Part shown: positions 38,053-46,704 of the stretch, one piece after another
Numbering within the stretch: position 1 is the first letter of the stretch
How the letters are laid out: each line of letters opens with the position of its first letter
Source of the DNA: Pseudogulbenkiania sp.
GTDB lineage: Bacteria; Pseudomonadota; Gammaproteobacteria; Burkholderiales; Chromobacteriaceae
Reading direction: 5' to 3'
Assembly: GCA_018260425.1 (NCBI GenBank)
Contig: JAGLBD010000006.1
Span: 32,569 to 96,568, forward strand
DNA: 64,000 nt
The notes under the pieces: generated by a model
Told to the model about the DNA's origin: nothing
The model's input: the letters and a program-made list of their open reading frames with translations, nothing else
The model's database searches: none
Position numbers and translations under genes: made by a program

Positions 38053-38638
38053 CGTATTGCTCCTCGCGAATGATGCGCGGGGTAATCTCGCGCGGTTCGA
38101 TGGTCACGGGCTGGTACACCACGCGCTGCTCGGTCGGGTCGTAACGCATTTCGACGTGACCGGACAACGGGAAGTCCTTGCGGAACGGGTGTCCGACAAA
38201 ACCATAATCAGTGAGGATGCGGCGCAGGTCGGGGTGACCTTCGAAGACGATGCCGAACAGGTCGAACGCTTCGCGCTCGAACCAGTTGTTCGAATTCCAC
38301 AGCGGCGTCGACGACGCAATCACCGGGAAATCGTCATCGGGCACGAACACCCGGAGACGCAAGCGCCAGTTGTGGCGCAAGGACAGCAAATGGAGAACGA
38401 CAGCAAAACGAGGACCATCCCTGCCGGTATCCCCGTAGGTACTGTAGTCCATGCCGCACAAATCGATGCATTGTTCGAAGGAGAGATCGGCGTTGTCGCG
38501 CAATTGCTGCGCTACGTCCAGGTAATCCCCTGCCTTGCAGACAATGGTGAGTTCGTCGAGCGCCAGCGTGCTTTGAACGAGTTTATCGCCCAGCACCCTT
38601 TCGACAGCCGACTTCAGCGCTTCCAGTTTGGAGGCCAT
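38045..38638 (-). CDS. nuoC: NADH-quinone oxidoreductase subunit C
   Basis: 30-kDa-type connecting subunit of the peripheral arm. 197 aa. The C-terminal family signature is [27 protein letters not shown], followed by [19 protein letters not shown]. Separate from nuoD, not fused as in E. coli, which is the usual betaproteobacterial arrangement. Confidence 0.95.
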   Translation of the reverse strand: MASKLEALKSAVERVLGDKLVQSTLALDELTIVCKAGDYLDVAQQLRDNADLSFEQCIDLCGMDYSTYGDTGRDGPRFAVVLHLLSLRHNWRLRLRVFVPDDDFPVIASSTPLWNSNNWFEREAFDLFGIVFEGHPDLRRILTDYGFVGHPFRKDFPLSGHVEMRYDPTEQRVVYQPVTIEPREITPRIIREEQYGG

Positions 38639-38649
38639 AAGTTTCTACC

Positions 38650-39126
38650 TCAGCGGGCGATGGTATAGGTGCGTTTGATTTTGTTCTGAAGCTGGATGAT
38701 GCCGTAGAGCAGCGCCTCGGCCGTGGGCGGACAGCCCGGCACATAGACGTCGACCGGCACGATGCGGTCACAGCCGCGCACCACCGAATATGAATAGTGA
38801 TAGTAACCACCACCGTTGGCACAGGAACCCATGGAGATGACCCAGCGTGGCTCTGCCATCTGGTCATACACCTTGCGCAAGGCCGGGGCCATTTTGTTGC
38901 ACAACGTACCGGCAACGATCATCAGGTCACTCTGCCGCGGACTGGGACGGAACACAATGCCGAAACGGTCGAGGTCATAACGGGCAGCACCCGCATGCAT
39001 CATCTCGACCGCACAACAGGCCAGACCAAAGGTCATCGGCCAGAGCGAACCCGTACGCGTATAGTTGATCAGCTTGTCTGCGGTTGTGGTGATGAAACCT
39101 TTTTCGAGAATACCTTCTACTCCCAT
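38650..39126 (-). CDS. nuoB: NADH-quinone oxidoreductase subunit B
   Basis: Holds the terminal [4Fe-4S] cluster N2, which reduces quinone. 158 aa from ATG 39126 ([15 protein letters not shown]). Cluster ligands: the tandem Cys pair in [13 protein letters not shown], the Cys in [22 protein letters not shown], and [18 protein letters not shown]. The start overlaps the nuoA end by 10 bases. Confidence 0.96.
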   Translation of the reverse strand: MGVEGILEKGFITTTADKLINYTRTGSLWPMTFGLACCAVEMMHAGAARYDLDRFGIVFRPSPRQSDLMIVAGTLCNKMAPALRKVYDQMAEPRWVISMGSCANGGGYYHYSYSVVRGCDRIVPVDVYVPGCPPTAEALLYGIIQLQNKIKRTYTIAR

Positions 39127-39473
39127 TCCAGTGCCCCCTTCTTCCACTCGTAGATAAAGCCAATCGTGAGGATTGCCAGAAAGTCCAGCATCGCCACGAA
39201 TCCGAACATGCCGATTTCCTTGAACACAACGGCCCAAGGAAACAAGAATGCTATTTCGAGGTCAAAAAGGATAAAAAGAATGGCTACGAGGTAATAGCGA
39301 ACGTCGAACTTCATGCGCGCATCTTCGAAAGCTTCGAAGCCGCATTCATAAGGCGACAGTTTCTCAGCATCAGGCTTGTTCGGCGCAAGCAACCACCCAA
39401 GCAGGATGGGAGCAACACCAACGAGCAACCCGACAATGATAAACAACAGAATGGGAAAGTAGTTTTGCAGCAT
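39117..39473 (-). CDS. nuoA: NADH-quinone oxidoreductase subunit A
   Basis: Three-helix membrane subunit beside NuoH at the Q site. 118 aa from ATG 39473 ([15 protein letters not shown]). Conserved loop [25 protein letters not shown] carries the Cys switch of the A subunit, and TM3 has [16 protein letters not shown]. First nuo gene. Its only leader is about 50 bases after the terminator of tRNA-Leu, and it contains a second terminator-like hairpin. Confidence 0.95.
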   Translation of the reverse strand: MLQNYFPILLFIIVGLLVGVAPILLGWLLAPNKPDAEKLSPYECGFEAFEDARMKFDVRYYLVAILFILFDLEIAFLFPWAVVFKEIGMFGFVAMLDFLAILTIGFIYEWKKGALEWE

Positions 39474-39488
39474 TTCCCGAACACCCCT

Positions 39489-39513
39489 AAAAAAAGGAGG
39501 TTTGCACCCCCTT
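39489..39513 (-). terminator. Terminator-like hairpin in the nuoA leader (possible attenuator)
   Basis: On the minus strand AAGGGGGT (39506-39513) pairs with ACCTCCTT (39494-39501) including one G-T pair. The loop is GCAA and seven Ts end at 39489, only 16 bases before the nuoA ATG. No promoter is visible between it and the gene. Confidence 0.5.
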
Positions 39514-39523
39514 GGCTCCAAGT

Positions 39524-39558
39524 AAAACAGGCTGCCCGGATCCCGGACAGCCTGTTTT
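39524..39558 (-). terminator. Intrinsic terminator after tRNA-Leu
   Basis: AAAACAGGCTG (39524-39534) / CAGCCTGTTTT (39548-39558) with a GC-rich loop that can pair further (CCGG blocks). TTTT follows on the minus strand; an equally good T-run exists on the plus strand. Confidence 0.75.
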
Positions 39559-39565
39559 TGAATGG

Positions 39566-39650
39566 TGGTGCCGACAGTGAGACTCGAACTCACACAGCTT
39601 GCGCCACTACCCCCTCAAGATAGCGTGTCTACCAATTTCACCATGTCGGC
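39566..39650 (-). tRNA. tRNA-Leu(GAG)
   Basis: 85 nt with encoded CCA and a long variable arm. Acceptor GCCGACA pairs with TGTCGGC. Anticodon stem CTATC/GGTAG encloses the loop TTGAGGG (anticodon GAG), variable arm TGGCGCAAGCTGT region, T arm GTGAGTTCGAGTCTCAC. It starts only 16 bases after secG, so it is presumably processed from the tpiA-secG transcript. Confidence 0.96.
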
Positions 39651-39666
39651 ACAGTCAAACTTTTTC

Positions 39667-40011
39667 TTATTCCGGAATGCGTGCTCCGGATGATTCTTTT
39701 TTCACTGCTCCGCTCGGGAGTTGCGGAGCAGCTTGCTCAACTTTTCCAGCCATAACACCCAGGTCCTGTCGGCCACCAGCCGAGAGGAACACAAGACCCA
39801 GGCTTGCAGAGAAGAACACTGCCGCGGCGATCGCGGTGGTTCTACTCATGAAGTTCGCGGAACCTGTCGCTCCAAACAAACTTCCGGAAGCGCCGCTACC
39901 GAAACCGGCACCCATATCCGCACCCTTGCCATGCTGCATGAGGACAAGAATGATAATGGTTATTGCCGACACGAGGTCAACGATCCAGATAAGTGTTTTG
40001 AGAAGTTCCAT
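39667..40011 (-). CDS. secG: Preprotein translocase subunit SecG
   Basis: Auxiliary subunit of the SecYEG channel. 114 aa, two membrane helices (LKTLIWIVDLVSAITIIILVLMQ and TTAIAAAVFFSASLGLVFLS) flanking the conserved glycine-rich cytosolic loop LMQHGKGADMGAGFGSGASG and LFGATGSANFMSR. The C-terminal 30 residues are variable and hydrophilic. The ATG follows the tpiA stop by one base. Confidence 0.94.
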   Translation of the reverse strand: MELLKTLIWIVDLVSAITIIILVLMQHGKGADMGAGFGSGASGSLFGATGSANFMSRTTAIAAAVFFSASLGLVFLSAGGRQDLGVMAGKVEQAAPQLPSGAVKKESSGARIPE

Positions 40012-40012
40012 A

Positions 40013-40759
40013 CTATACCAGTTTGTCAGCGGCCTTGCAAATCATCGCAAACGATTCGACATTAAGCGACGCACCCCCTACAAGTGCACCATCTACGCTG
40101 TCGATCGACAGAATGGCTTCGGCATTGTCTGCTTTGACGCTTCCGCCGTAGAGGGTGCAGATACTAGCATCGCTTTTTTGAATTTGCAAGCACCATGCCT
40201 TGATATCGGCATGCATCGCGGAAATCTGCTCCAGCGAAGCAACCTTTCCGGTCCCGATGGCCCACACCGGCTCATAGGCCACCACGACCTGATGAGGAGC
40301 CAGACCTTCCAGAACCGACAACTGGCGACGAATGACATCTTTATAGACGCCGTTTTCGCGTTCGGCCAGTGTTTCGCCGACACACAGCACCGGAACCAGT
40401 CCGGCCGCCAGGACATTCAGCAGTTTATCCCGCAGCACGGCTTCGTCTTCACCATGGTACTGACGACGCTCCGAGTGCCCGACCAGCACATAACGGCAAC
40501 CGACATCGGCCAGCATGGCGGCAGAGATATCGCCGGTAAAGGCACCGTCTTTACCGAAACGGCTGACATCTTGCGCCGCCAGCGTGACTTCACTGCCGGA
40601 CAGGCTGCTTTCCAGCAAGGGCAGGTAAACCGCAGGTGCCGCGATGCCGACGCCGGCCCGATTGATGCGCGAGTCGGCCAGCATGGCGTTGACCAATGCT
40701 GCCGAGGCTTCGCGCCGGCCATTCATTTTCCAGTTACCGATTACCAGTTTGCCAGCCAT
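40013..40759 (-). CDS. tpiA: Triose-phosphate isomerase
   Basis: Interconverts dihydroxyacetone phosphate and glyceraldehyde 3-phosphate in glycolysis and gluconeogenesis. 248 aa TIM barrel. Catalytic residues: Lys11 in GNWKMNG, His95 in [10 protein letters not shown] and Glu163 in [11 protein letters not shown]. The phosphate-binding [12 protein letters not shown] and GALVGGASL are intact. CAGGAG precedes the ATG. First gene of the transcript tpiA-secG-tRNA-Leu (and perhaps nuo). Confidence 0.97.
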   Translation of the reverse strand: MAGKLVIGNWKMNGRREASAALVNAMLADSRINRAGVGIAAPAVYLPLLESSLSGSEVTLAAQDVSRFGKDGAFTGDISAAMLADVGCRYVLVGHSERRQYHGEDEAVLRDKLLNVLAAGLVPVLCVGETLAERENGVYKDVIRRQLSVLEGLAPHQVVVAYEPVWAIGTGKVASLEQISAMHADIKAWCLQIQKSDASICTLYGGSVKADNAEAILSIDSVDGALVGGASLNVESFAMICKAADKLV

Positions 40760-40787
40760 TGTCTGCTCCTGATTGGGAATGGCGATG

Positions 40788-40815
40788 ATTATAGCGACAC
40801 CTGCGGCAACTTCAA
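40788..40815 (-). promoter_or_regulatory. Sigma70 promoter of tpiA
   Basis: On the minus strand TTGAAG (40810-40815), a 16-bp spacer and a perfect TATAAT (40788-40793), 28 bases before the tpiA ATG. Confidence 0.65.
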
Positions 40816-40828
40816 GGCCGCAAAATCG

Positions 40829-40850
40829 CTTGTATTACGACTTGTAATAT
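40829..40850 (+). promoter_or_regulatory. Candidate PhoB site / promoter of pstS
   Basis: CTTGTAT (40829-40835) and CTTGTAA (40841-40847) are direct repeats 12 bases apart, resembling two Pho-box half-sites (CTGTCAT type, normally 11 apart), with a -10-like TAATAT at 40846-40851. The same bases also contain TATTAC-GACTT-GTAATA inverted symmetry. PhoB control is expected for pst operons, but the match is imperfect. Confidence 0.4.
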
Positions 40851-40913
40851 TTCTGAAAGATTCAGCGACTAGGATGCAGGTCTACAAACACACGGCACCC
40901 AACAGGAGCTTTC

Positions 40914-41948
40914 ATGAAATTTGCCACTCGTCTGGTCACCTCTGTCGTACTTGGCAGTGCTTTCGTCACCTCCGCTTACGCTGATATTACCGGCGCAGGC
41001 GCAACCTTCCCGTACCCGCTGTATGCAAAATGGGCCGAAGCCTTCAAAGCCTCTTCGGGCATCAGCATGAACTACCAGTCCATCGGTTCGGGCGGCGGGA
41101 TCAAACAAATCGAAGCCAAAACCGTAGACTTCGGCGCATCCGACAAACCGCTGAAACCGGAAGAACTCACCGCCAAAGGTCTGGTGCAATTCCCGACGGT
41201 AGTGGGCGGTGTCGTACCGGTCGTCAACGTCAAAGGCATCAAGCCGGGTCAACTGAAACTGACCGGCCCGCTGCTGGCTGACATCTACATGGGCAAGATC
41301 AAGACCTGGAACGATGCGGCGATCGCCAAGCTCAACCCGGGCGTGGCACTGCCGGCTGACAATATCGTTGTCGTGCACCGTTCCGACGGTTCGGGCACCA
41401 GCTTCATCTTCACCCATTACCTGACCCAAGTATCCAGCGAATGGGCTGGCAAAGTCGGTGCCGATGCATCGGTCAACTGGCCGACCGGGGTAGGTGGCAA
41501 GGGCAATGAAGGTGTTGCGAACTACGTAACCCGCCTGAAAGGCTCTATTGGTTATGTTGAATCGGCCTACGCCAAGCAGAACAAGCTGAACGTCAGCCAA
41601 CTGCAGAACCGTGAAGGCAAGTTCGTTGCTGCCGAAGAAGACTCTTTCAAAGCGGCTGCCGCTCACGCCGACTGGAAAAAGGCTCCGGGCTTCTACCTGA
41701 TCCTGACCAACCAGCCGGGCGCACAAACCTGGCCGATCACTGGTGCCACCTTCATCCTGATGCAGAAGAAACAGGACAAGCCGGCACAAGGTACCGAAGT
41801 GCTGAAGTTCTTCGACTGGGCGTACAAGACCGGTGACAAGCAAGCGCTGGATCTGGACTACATCCCGATGCCGGATTCCGTGAAGTCCGTCATCCGCGAC
41901 AGCTGGAAACAAATCAGCGATGCCAGCGGCAAAGCGATTGTAAAATAA
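40914..41948 (+). CDS. pstS: Phosphate ABC transporter, periplasmic phosphate-binding protein
   Basis: Periplasmic high-affinity phosphate receptor. 344 aa. The signal peptide ends in TSAYA (residues about 19-23), and the mature protein starts DITGAGATFPYPLYAKW, the PstS hallmark. Phosphate-contacting segments: GSGGGIKQI, VDFGASDKPL and VVHRSDGSGTSFIFTHYL. GGAGC lies before the ATG. First gene of pstSCAB. A terminator hairpin after it should make pstS mRNA more abundant than the downstream genes. Confidence 0.97.
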   Translation: MKFATRLVTSVVLGSAFVTSAYADITGAGATFPYPLYAKWAEAFKASSGISMNYQSIGSGGGIKQIEAKTVDFGASDKPLKPEELTAKGLVQFPTVVGGVVPVVNVKGIKPGQLKLTGPLLADIYMGKIKTWNDAAIAKLNPGVALPADNIVVVHRSDGSGTSFIFTHYLTQVSSEWAGKVGADASVNWPTGVGGKGNEGVANYVTRLKGSIGYVESAYAKQNKLNVSQLQNREGKFVAAEEDSFKAAAAHADWKKAPGFYLILTNQPGAQTWPITGATFILMQKKQDKPAQGTEVLKFFDWAYKTGDKQALDLDYIPMPDSVKSVIRDSWKQISDASGKAIVK

Positions 41949-42009
41949 TTCGTCGTCAGACGATGAACGCCGGGCACTCGACCCCCGGCACTGTCATCAG
42001 GCGATAGAG

Positions 42010-42036
42010 GCCGGGGAGCACATCCCCGGCTTTTTC
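42010..42036 (+). terminator. Intercistronic intrinsic terminator between pstS and pstC
   Basis: Perfect 8-bp stem GCCGGGGA (42010-42017) / TCCCCGGC (42023-42030), loop GCACA, then TTTTT. It sits 25 bases before the pstC ATG. A smaller stem GCCGGG/CCCGGC (41969-41989) precedes it. Partial termination here would set PstS:PstC stoichiometry. Confidence 0.75.
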
Positions 42037-42060
42037 TCTGAAACACGATGAAGAGTCCGC

Positions 42061-43023
42061 ATGGAAAAGTTCAGTAATCCCCAACAGATGCGTAAACAAA
42101 TGCTGGTCGACAGCCTGTTTCGCGGCACGACCCGGGCATTTGCCTTTCTGGTTCTGGCCCTGCTGATCGGCATCCTGATTGCCTTGCTCAAAGGGGCACT
42201 GCCCAGTATTCACGCCTATGGACTGGGTTTTTATACCAGCACAGACTGGGATCCTGTCGGAGAGAAATTCGGTGCAGTGGTACCTATCTTCGGTACTCTG
42301 GTCACCTCTATCATCGCCCTGCTGATTGGCGTACCGATCAGCTTCGGCATTGCACTGTTCCTCACCGAACTGTGCCCGGTATGGCTCAAGCGCCCCCTCG
42401 GCATCGCCGTGGAGTTGCTGGCCGGTATCCCCTCGATTATTTACGGCATGTGGGGCCTGTTCGTGTTTGCCCCGCTGTTCGGCGACTATATTGAACCGAT
42501 CCTGATCAATACCTTCGGCAATCTGCCGCTGATCGGCTTCCTGTTTCAGGGCGCCCCGATGGGCATCGGCATGTTCACCGCCGGCCTGATCCTGGCCATC
42601 ATGGTGATACCGTTCATCGCCTCGGTGATGCGCGACGTGTTCGAAATCGTACCCACCATGCTGAAAGAGTCGGCCTACGGTCTGGGCTCCACCACCTGGG
42701 AAGTCGTACGTTACGTGGTACTCCCCTACACCAAGACCGGTGTGGTCGGCGGCATCATGCTCGGTCTGGGCCGGGCGCTGGGCGAAACCATGGCCGTCAC
42801 CTTCGTCATTGGTAACTCCTCCCGTTTCGCCACCAGCCTGCTGGAGCCGGGTAACTCCATCGCATCGTCACTGGCCAACGAATTTGCCGAAGCCAACGGT
42901 GACCTGCATCTGGCTTCGCTGATCCACCTCGGTCTCATCCTGTTCTTCATTACGTTCGTGGTACTGGCTTGCTCCAAGCTACTGCTGCTACGCCTGAAGC
43001 AACAGGAAGGCAAATCCAGTTGA
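42061..43023 (+). CDS. pstC: Phosphate ABC transporter permease PstC
   Basis: One of two inner-membrane channel subunits of the Pst importer. 320 aa, six predicted helices ([15 protein letters not shown] onwards). The EAA-type loop that contacts PstB lies in [25 protein letters not shown], followed by [16 protein letters not shown], a PstC signature. The large periplasmic loop contains [18 protein letters not shown] lies upstream of ATG 42061. Confidence 0.96.
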   Translation: MEKFSNPQQMRKQMLVDSLFRGTTRAFAFLVLALLIGILIALLKGALPSIHAYGLGFYTSTDWDPVGEKFGAVVPIFGTLVTSIIALLIGVPISFGIALFLTELCPVWLKRPLGIAVELLAGIPSIIYGMWGLFVFAPLFGDYIEPILINTFGNLPLIGFLFQGAPMGIGMFTAGLILAIMVIPFIASVMRDVFEIVPTMLKESAYGLGSTTWEVVRYVVLPYTKTGVVGGIMLGLGRALGETMAVTFVIGNSSRFATSLLEPGNSIASSLANEFAEANGDLHLASLIHLGLILFFITFVVLACSKLLLLRLKQQEGKSS

Positions 43024-43035
43024 GCGAGAGCACTC

Positions 43036-43941
43036 ATGCAAGAAAATGTGATTTCCCATCCCGACTCAGCCGGCACACGCCGATACGATACTATGGATAA
43101 TTCTATTTACCGCCGCCGCCGCATGATCAACGCCATCACGATGGGCGCTTCCATGGGGGCCATGGCTTTCGGTCTGTTCTGGCTGATGTGGATCCTGATC
43201 ACCCTGATCCAGCACGGCATGGGCGGCTTTTCCCTCGCGGTCTTTACCCACAGCACACCGCCCCCCGGCAGTACCGGCGGTCTGGCCAACGCCATTGTCG
43301 GCAGTTTGCTGATGACGGCCGGCGGCACCCTGCTGGGCACCCCGATTGGCATCATGGCCGGCGTGTATCTGGCGGAATTCGGCCAACGCGGCTGGCTGGC
43401 CCCGGCAACCCGCTTCATCAATGACATTCTGCTGTCGGCACCGTCCATTGTGGTCGGCCTGTTCATTTATGAAGTCTACGTGTTCCAGGTCAAGCACTTC
43501 TCGGGCTGGGCCGGTTCGTTTGCGCTGGCCTTGCTGGTGATCCCGGTGGTGGTTCGCACCACGGAAAACATGTTGCGACTGGTGCCCAACAGCCTGCGCG
43601 AAGCCGCCGCCGCACTGGGTGCTCCGCAGTGGCGCATCATCATGACGGTGACCCTGCGCTCGGCCAAGGCCGGCGTATTGACCGGCATTCTGCTGGCGGT
43701 AGCACGGATTTCCGGTGAAACGGCTCCGCTGCTGTTCACGGCACTGAACAACCAATTCTTCAGCACGAACATGAACGGCCCGATGGCCAACCTGCCCTAT
43801 GTCATTTTCCAGTTTGCCATGTCGCCGTACGAAGACTGGCACCATCTGGCCTGGGCTGGCGCCACGCTGATCACGCTCTCGGTGCTGACCTTGAATATCG
43901 TTGCCCGTTGGCTGGGCAGCAAGAACTCCCAATCCCATTAA
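43036..43941 (+). CDS. pstA: Phosphate ABC transporter permease PstA
   Basis: Second membrane subunit of the Pst importer. 301 aa with a hydrophilic N-terminus; a shorter start at ATG 43093 ([11 protein letters not shown]) is possible. EAA loop: [23 protein letters not shown]; typical [11 protein letters not shown] near residue 228 and [20 protein letters not shown] near the C-terminus. Begins 12 bases after pstC. Confidence 0.95.
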   Translation: MQENVISHPDSAGTRRYDTMDNSIYRRRRMINAITMGASMGAMAFGLFWLMWILITLIQHGMGGFSLAVFTHSTPPPGSTGGLANAIVGSLLMTAGGTLLGTPIGIMAGVYLAEFGQRGWLAPATRFINDILLSAPSIVVGLFIYEVYVFQVKHFSGWAGSFALALLVIPVVVRTTENMLRLVPNSLREAAAALGAPQWRIIMTVTLRSAKAGVLTGILLAVARISGETAPLLFTALNNQFFSTNMNGPMANLPYVIFQFAMSPYEDWHHLAWAGATLITLSVLTLNIVARWLGSKNSQSH

Positions 43942-43953
43942 GGCTTGACGATC

Positions 43954-44718
43954 ATGACGGACAATCACATCAAGCTTCAGGTCAAGAATCTGAACTTTTA
44001 CTACGGCAACTTCCATGCCCTGAAGTCCATTAACCTGGATATTCCGCACAAGAAGGTCACGGCCTTCATCGGCCCGTCCGGTTGTGGTAAATCGACCCTG
44101 TTGCGCACCTTCAACCGCATGTTTGAACTCTACCCCGGCCTGCGTGCCGATGGTGAAATCCTGCTGGACACGCACAACATTCTGGGCAGCGACGTCGACA
44201 TCAACCTGTTGCGCGCCAAGGTGGGCATGGTTTTCCAGAAACCGACCCCGTTCCCGATGTCGATTTACGACAACATCACGTTCGGCGTGAAACTGTACGA
44301 GAAACTCTCCAAAGCCGAGATGGATGATCGTGTCGAGTGGGCGCTGCGCAAGGCAGCACTGTGGGATGAAGTCAAGGACAAGCTCCGTCAATCCGGCAAC
44401 TCGCTGTCCGGCGGCCAGCAACAGCGTCTGTGCATTGCACGCGCCGTAGCCGCCCGCCCGGAAGTCCTGCTGCTCGACGAACCGACTTCCGCGCTCGACC
44501 CGATTTCGACCGCGCACATCGAAGAGCTGATTCATGAATTGAAAGAGGATTACACCATCGCCATCGTGACGCACAACATGCAGCAGGCGGCGCGGGTTTC
44601 CGACTACACGGCCTATATGTATCTGGGCGAATTGATCGAATTTGGCGAAACCGACTCGATCTTCACCACCCCCAAACAACGCGCCACCGAGGACTACATC
44701 ACCGGCAAGTTTGGTTGA
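43954..44718 (+). CDS. pstB: Phosphate ABC transporter ATPase PstB
   Basis: Cytoplasmic ATPase driving phosphate import. 254 aa from ATG 43954. Walker [10 protein letters not shown] (residues about 39-47), Q-loop [18 protein letters not shown], signature [14 protein letters not shown], Walker [15 protein letters not shown]-loop IVTHNMQQA. The KPTPFP segment after the Q-loop is specific for PstB. No phoU follows in the window; the operon ends at a strong terminator, which is unusual because phoU is commonly last. Confidence 0.96.
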   Translation: MTDNHIKLQVKNLNFYYGNFHALKSINLDIPHKKVTAFIGPSGCGKSTLLRTFNRMFELYPGLRADGEILLDTHNILGSDVDINLLRAKVGMVFQKPTPFPMSIYDNITFGVKLYEKLSKAEMDDRVEWALRKAALWDEVKDKLRQSGNSLSGGQQQRLCIARAVAARPEVLLLDEPTSALDPISTAHIEELIHELKEDYTIAIVTHNMQQAARVSDYTAYMYLGELIEFGETDSIFTTPKQRATEDYITGKFG

Positions 44719-44737
44719 ATGTCGCCACCTCCAGAAC

Positions 44738-44764
44738 AACCCCGGTTTATTCCGGGGTTTTTTC
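44738..44764 (+). terminator. Intrinsic terminator of pstSCAB
   Basis: AACCCCGG (44738-44745) / CCGGGGTT (44752-44759), loop of 6, followed by TTTTTC. Confidence 0.88.
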
Positions 44765-44780
44765 TTGAATAATTAGCCAC

Positions 44781-44813
44781 TTGACATCCCTTTTCCCAGC
44801 ATTCTCCCAGCAT
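44781..44813 (+). promoter_or_regulatory. Possible promoter/operator of pitA with 11-bp-phased direct repeats
   Basis: A consensus-like TTGACA (44781-44786) is followed by two identical TCCCAGCAT blocks (44794-44802 and 44805-44813), 11 bases start to start. Such helical phasing is typical of response-regulator half-sites, but the sequence does not resemble the Pho box. No clear -10 hexamer is seen at the usual spacing. Confidence 0.35.
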
Positions 44814-44940
44814 AAGTCAAGTTTCATCAGGGCAATCCGCCATCCATGCGACACCTGCCCTCATTCTTTGTAAAAGTTGCTTGACGGCAAGCCCCGCAAC
44901 ACCAACAATCGCGCCTTCCTGCAACCACTCTGTAACAGCC

Positions 44941-46407
44941 ATGTTGGAACTTCTCTCAGGGCTTTCGCCTCAAGTCGCGATCACCCTGATTCTGTCCCTC
45001 GGCTTCGTGCTGGCGTTTGAATTTATCAACGGTTTTCACGACACTGCCAATGCCATAGCCACCGTTATCTACACCCACTCGATGAAACCCCGTCTTGCGG
45101 TGTTTGCCTCCGGTGTATTCAACTTCCTCGGCGTACTATCCGGTGGACTCGCTGTCGCCTATGCGATCGTGCATCTGCTACCGGTAGACTTGCTGGTTTC
45201 GGTCAATACCACGCGCGGCCTCGCCATGGTCTTCGCGTTGCTGACTGCCGCCATCATGTGGAACCTCGGCACCTGGTATTTTGGCCTGCCGGCCTCCAGC
45301 TCCCATACCCTGATCGGCGCGATCCTCGGCGTTGGCGTGGCCAACAGCCTGATCAACAACACCTCGCTTGCCCAGGGCATCAACTGGGGCAAGGCCATCG
45401 ATGTGGGCCTCGCGCTGCTCTGCTCGCCACTGGTCGGCTTCCTGCTGGCAGGCGTGATTGTCCTGCTGCTGCGTCGTTTCTATGGCCATCACAGCGTGCA
45501 CAAGACCCCCGCCATCCGCCAACAGGTGGAAGGCAAGAAGCACCCCCCGTTCTGGACGCGCTTCCTGCTGGTCGTTTCGGCCATGAGTGTCAGCTTCGCG
45601 CATGGCTCCAATGACGGCCAGAAAGGCGTCGGCTTGATCATGCTGGTGCTGATCGGCATTGTGCCGGCCAACTACGTGCTCAATCTGGAAAGCAACCCTT
45701 ACCAGCTGGAACGCACCCGCGACGCCGCCATTCACCTGCAACAGTTCTATAACAAGCACGAAACCGAACTGCAGTCGATGATGGCGCACCCGGTGGCCGG
45801 CAAGCAGTTCGGTCGTTACGAGTGCAATCCGCGCGACACCCTCGCCACGGCAGACAAGCTGATTGCGGCGTTGAACAGCACCAATGACTACCATCGTCTT
45901 GGCGCCGAGCAACGCTGGGACGTCCGTACCCAGATTCTCTGCCTTGACGATGTTGCCAAGCTGTCCGGCAAGGTCAAAGACCTGAACGACACCGATAAGC
46001 GCCATCTGCAAAGCCTGCGCAGCGACCTGACCGCCACGACGGAATATGCTCCGACCTGGGTGATCATGTCGGTTGCCATGGCGCTTGGCATTGGTACGAT
46101 GATCGGCTGGCGCCGCGTGGTGAAAACCGTCGGCGAAGGCATCGGCAAGAAAGACATGACCTACGCTCAGGGTATGTCGGCCCAGATCACCGCCGGTATT
46201 TCCATTGGTCTGGCCAGCTTCCTCGGCATGCCGGTATCGACCACCCAGGTGCTGTCCAGTGCCGTGGCGGGTTCCATGGTCGCCGATCGCGCCGGTTTGC
46301 AGTTCGGCACCATCCGCGCCATCTTGCTGGCCTGGCTGTTTACCCTGCCGGTGGCCATGTTGCTGGCCGGCGGTCTCTACTATGCGGCCACGCTGCTGAT
46401 TCACTGA
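44941..46407 (+). CDS. pitA: Low-affinity inorganic phosphate transporter (Pit/PHO-4 family)
   Basis: Metal-phosphate/H+ symporter of the inner membrane. 488 aa. The two duplicated PHO-4 signatures are LAFEFINGFHDTANAIATVIY near residue 25 and VSFAHGSNDGQKGVGLIML near residue 220, with the repeated GLPASSSHTLIGAILG and GMPVSTTQVLSSAVAG motifs. A central hydrophilic domain of about 120 residues (ESNPYQLERTR ... TTEYAPTW) separates the halves, as in E. coli PitA. Start at ATG 44941. Beside pstSCAB, so high- and low-affinity phosphate uptake are adjacent but separately terminated. Confidence 0.95.
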   Translation: MLELLSGLSPQVAITLILSLGFVLAFEFINGFHDTANAIATVIYTHSMKPRLAVFASGVFNFLGVLSGGLAVAYAIVHLLPVDLLVSVNTTRGLAMVFALLTAAIMWNLGTWYFGLPASSSHTLIGAILGVGVANSLINNTSLAQGINWGKAIDVGLALLCSPLVGFLLAGVIVLLLRRFYGHHSVHKTPAIRQQVEGKKHPPFWTRFLLVVSAMSVSFAHGSNDGQKGVGLIMLVLIGIVPANYVLNLESNPYQLERTRDAAIHLQQFYNKHETELQSMMAHPVAGKQFGRYECNPRDTLATADKLIAALNSTNDYHRLGAEQRWDVRTQILCLDDVAKLSGKVKDLNDTDKRHLQSLRSDLTATTEYAPTWVIMSVAMALGIGTMIGWRRVVKTVGEGIGKKDMTYAQGMSAQITAGISIGLASFLGMPVSTTQVLSSAVAGSMVADRAGLQFGTIRAILLAWLFTLPVAMLLAGGLYYAATLLIH

Positions 46408-46425
46408 GACACCTTGTTCACCGCG

Positions 46426-46454
46426 AAAAGCCACCCAATCCGGGTGGCTTTTTT
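46426..46454 (+). terminator. Intrinsic terminator of pitA
   Basis: AAAAGCCACCC (46426-46436) / GGGTGGCTTTT (46442-46452), loop AATCC, extended T-run. Confidence 0.9.
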
Positions 46455-46515
46455 CATGTTTGGCCACTAAAAAACGATTACTTGATTTTAGTCAAGTGAA
46501 ACCCTTACACATTAC

Positions 46516-46544
46516 TTGTTTAGAAAATTACTTCTTGCTAATAT
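46516..46544 (+). promoter_or_regulatory. Sigma70 promoter upstream of kup leader
   Basis: TTGTTT (46516-46521), 17-bp spacer, TAATAT (46539-46544). Predicted start near 46551. Confidence 0.6.
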
Positions 46545-46550
46545 ACGCAG

Positions 46551-46628
46551 GCTTCATCATGGTTTCTCCTTTGTTGTTTGCAGCAATCCCAATTTTCCCC
46601 GGCCCCCTACAGGTCGGGGATTTTTTTT
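46551..46628 (+). ncRNA. Predicted ~78-nt transcript: small RNA or attenuated leader of kup
   Basis: The promoter at 46516-46544 is followed about 50 bases after its predicted start by an intrinsic terminator: CCCCGGCC 46597-46604 paired with GGTCGGGG 46612-46619 (one G-T pair), then eight Ts at 46621-46628. Kup begins 76 bases further with no other visible promoter. An ATG at 46559 opens a short leader frame (MVSPLLFAAIPIFPGP...) that runs through the hairpin, so translation could open it. The ends are predicted, not measured. Confidence 0.5.
46597..46628 (+). terminator. Intrinsic terminator in the kup leader
   Basis: 8-bp stem CCCCGGCC / GGTCGGGG with a 7-nt loop and eight consecutive Ts. 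It cannot belong to pitA, which already ends at 46454. Confidence 0.8.
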
Positions 46629-46704
46629 ATCCCGAATTTATACCGTCCCTACTAGCATTCCGGGCATATAGCCAGTCCCTCTGGTTCCTTGTCCAGGAGT
46701 GTCC

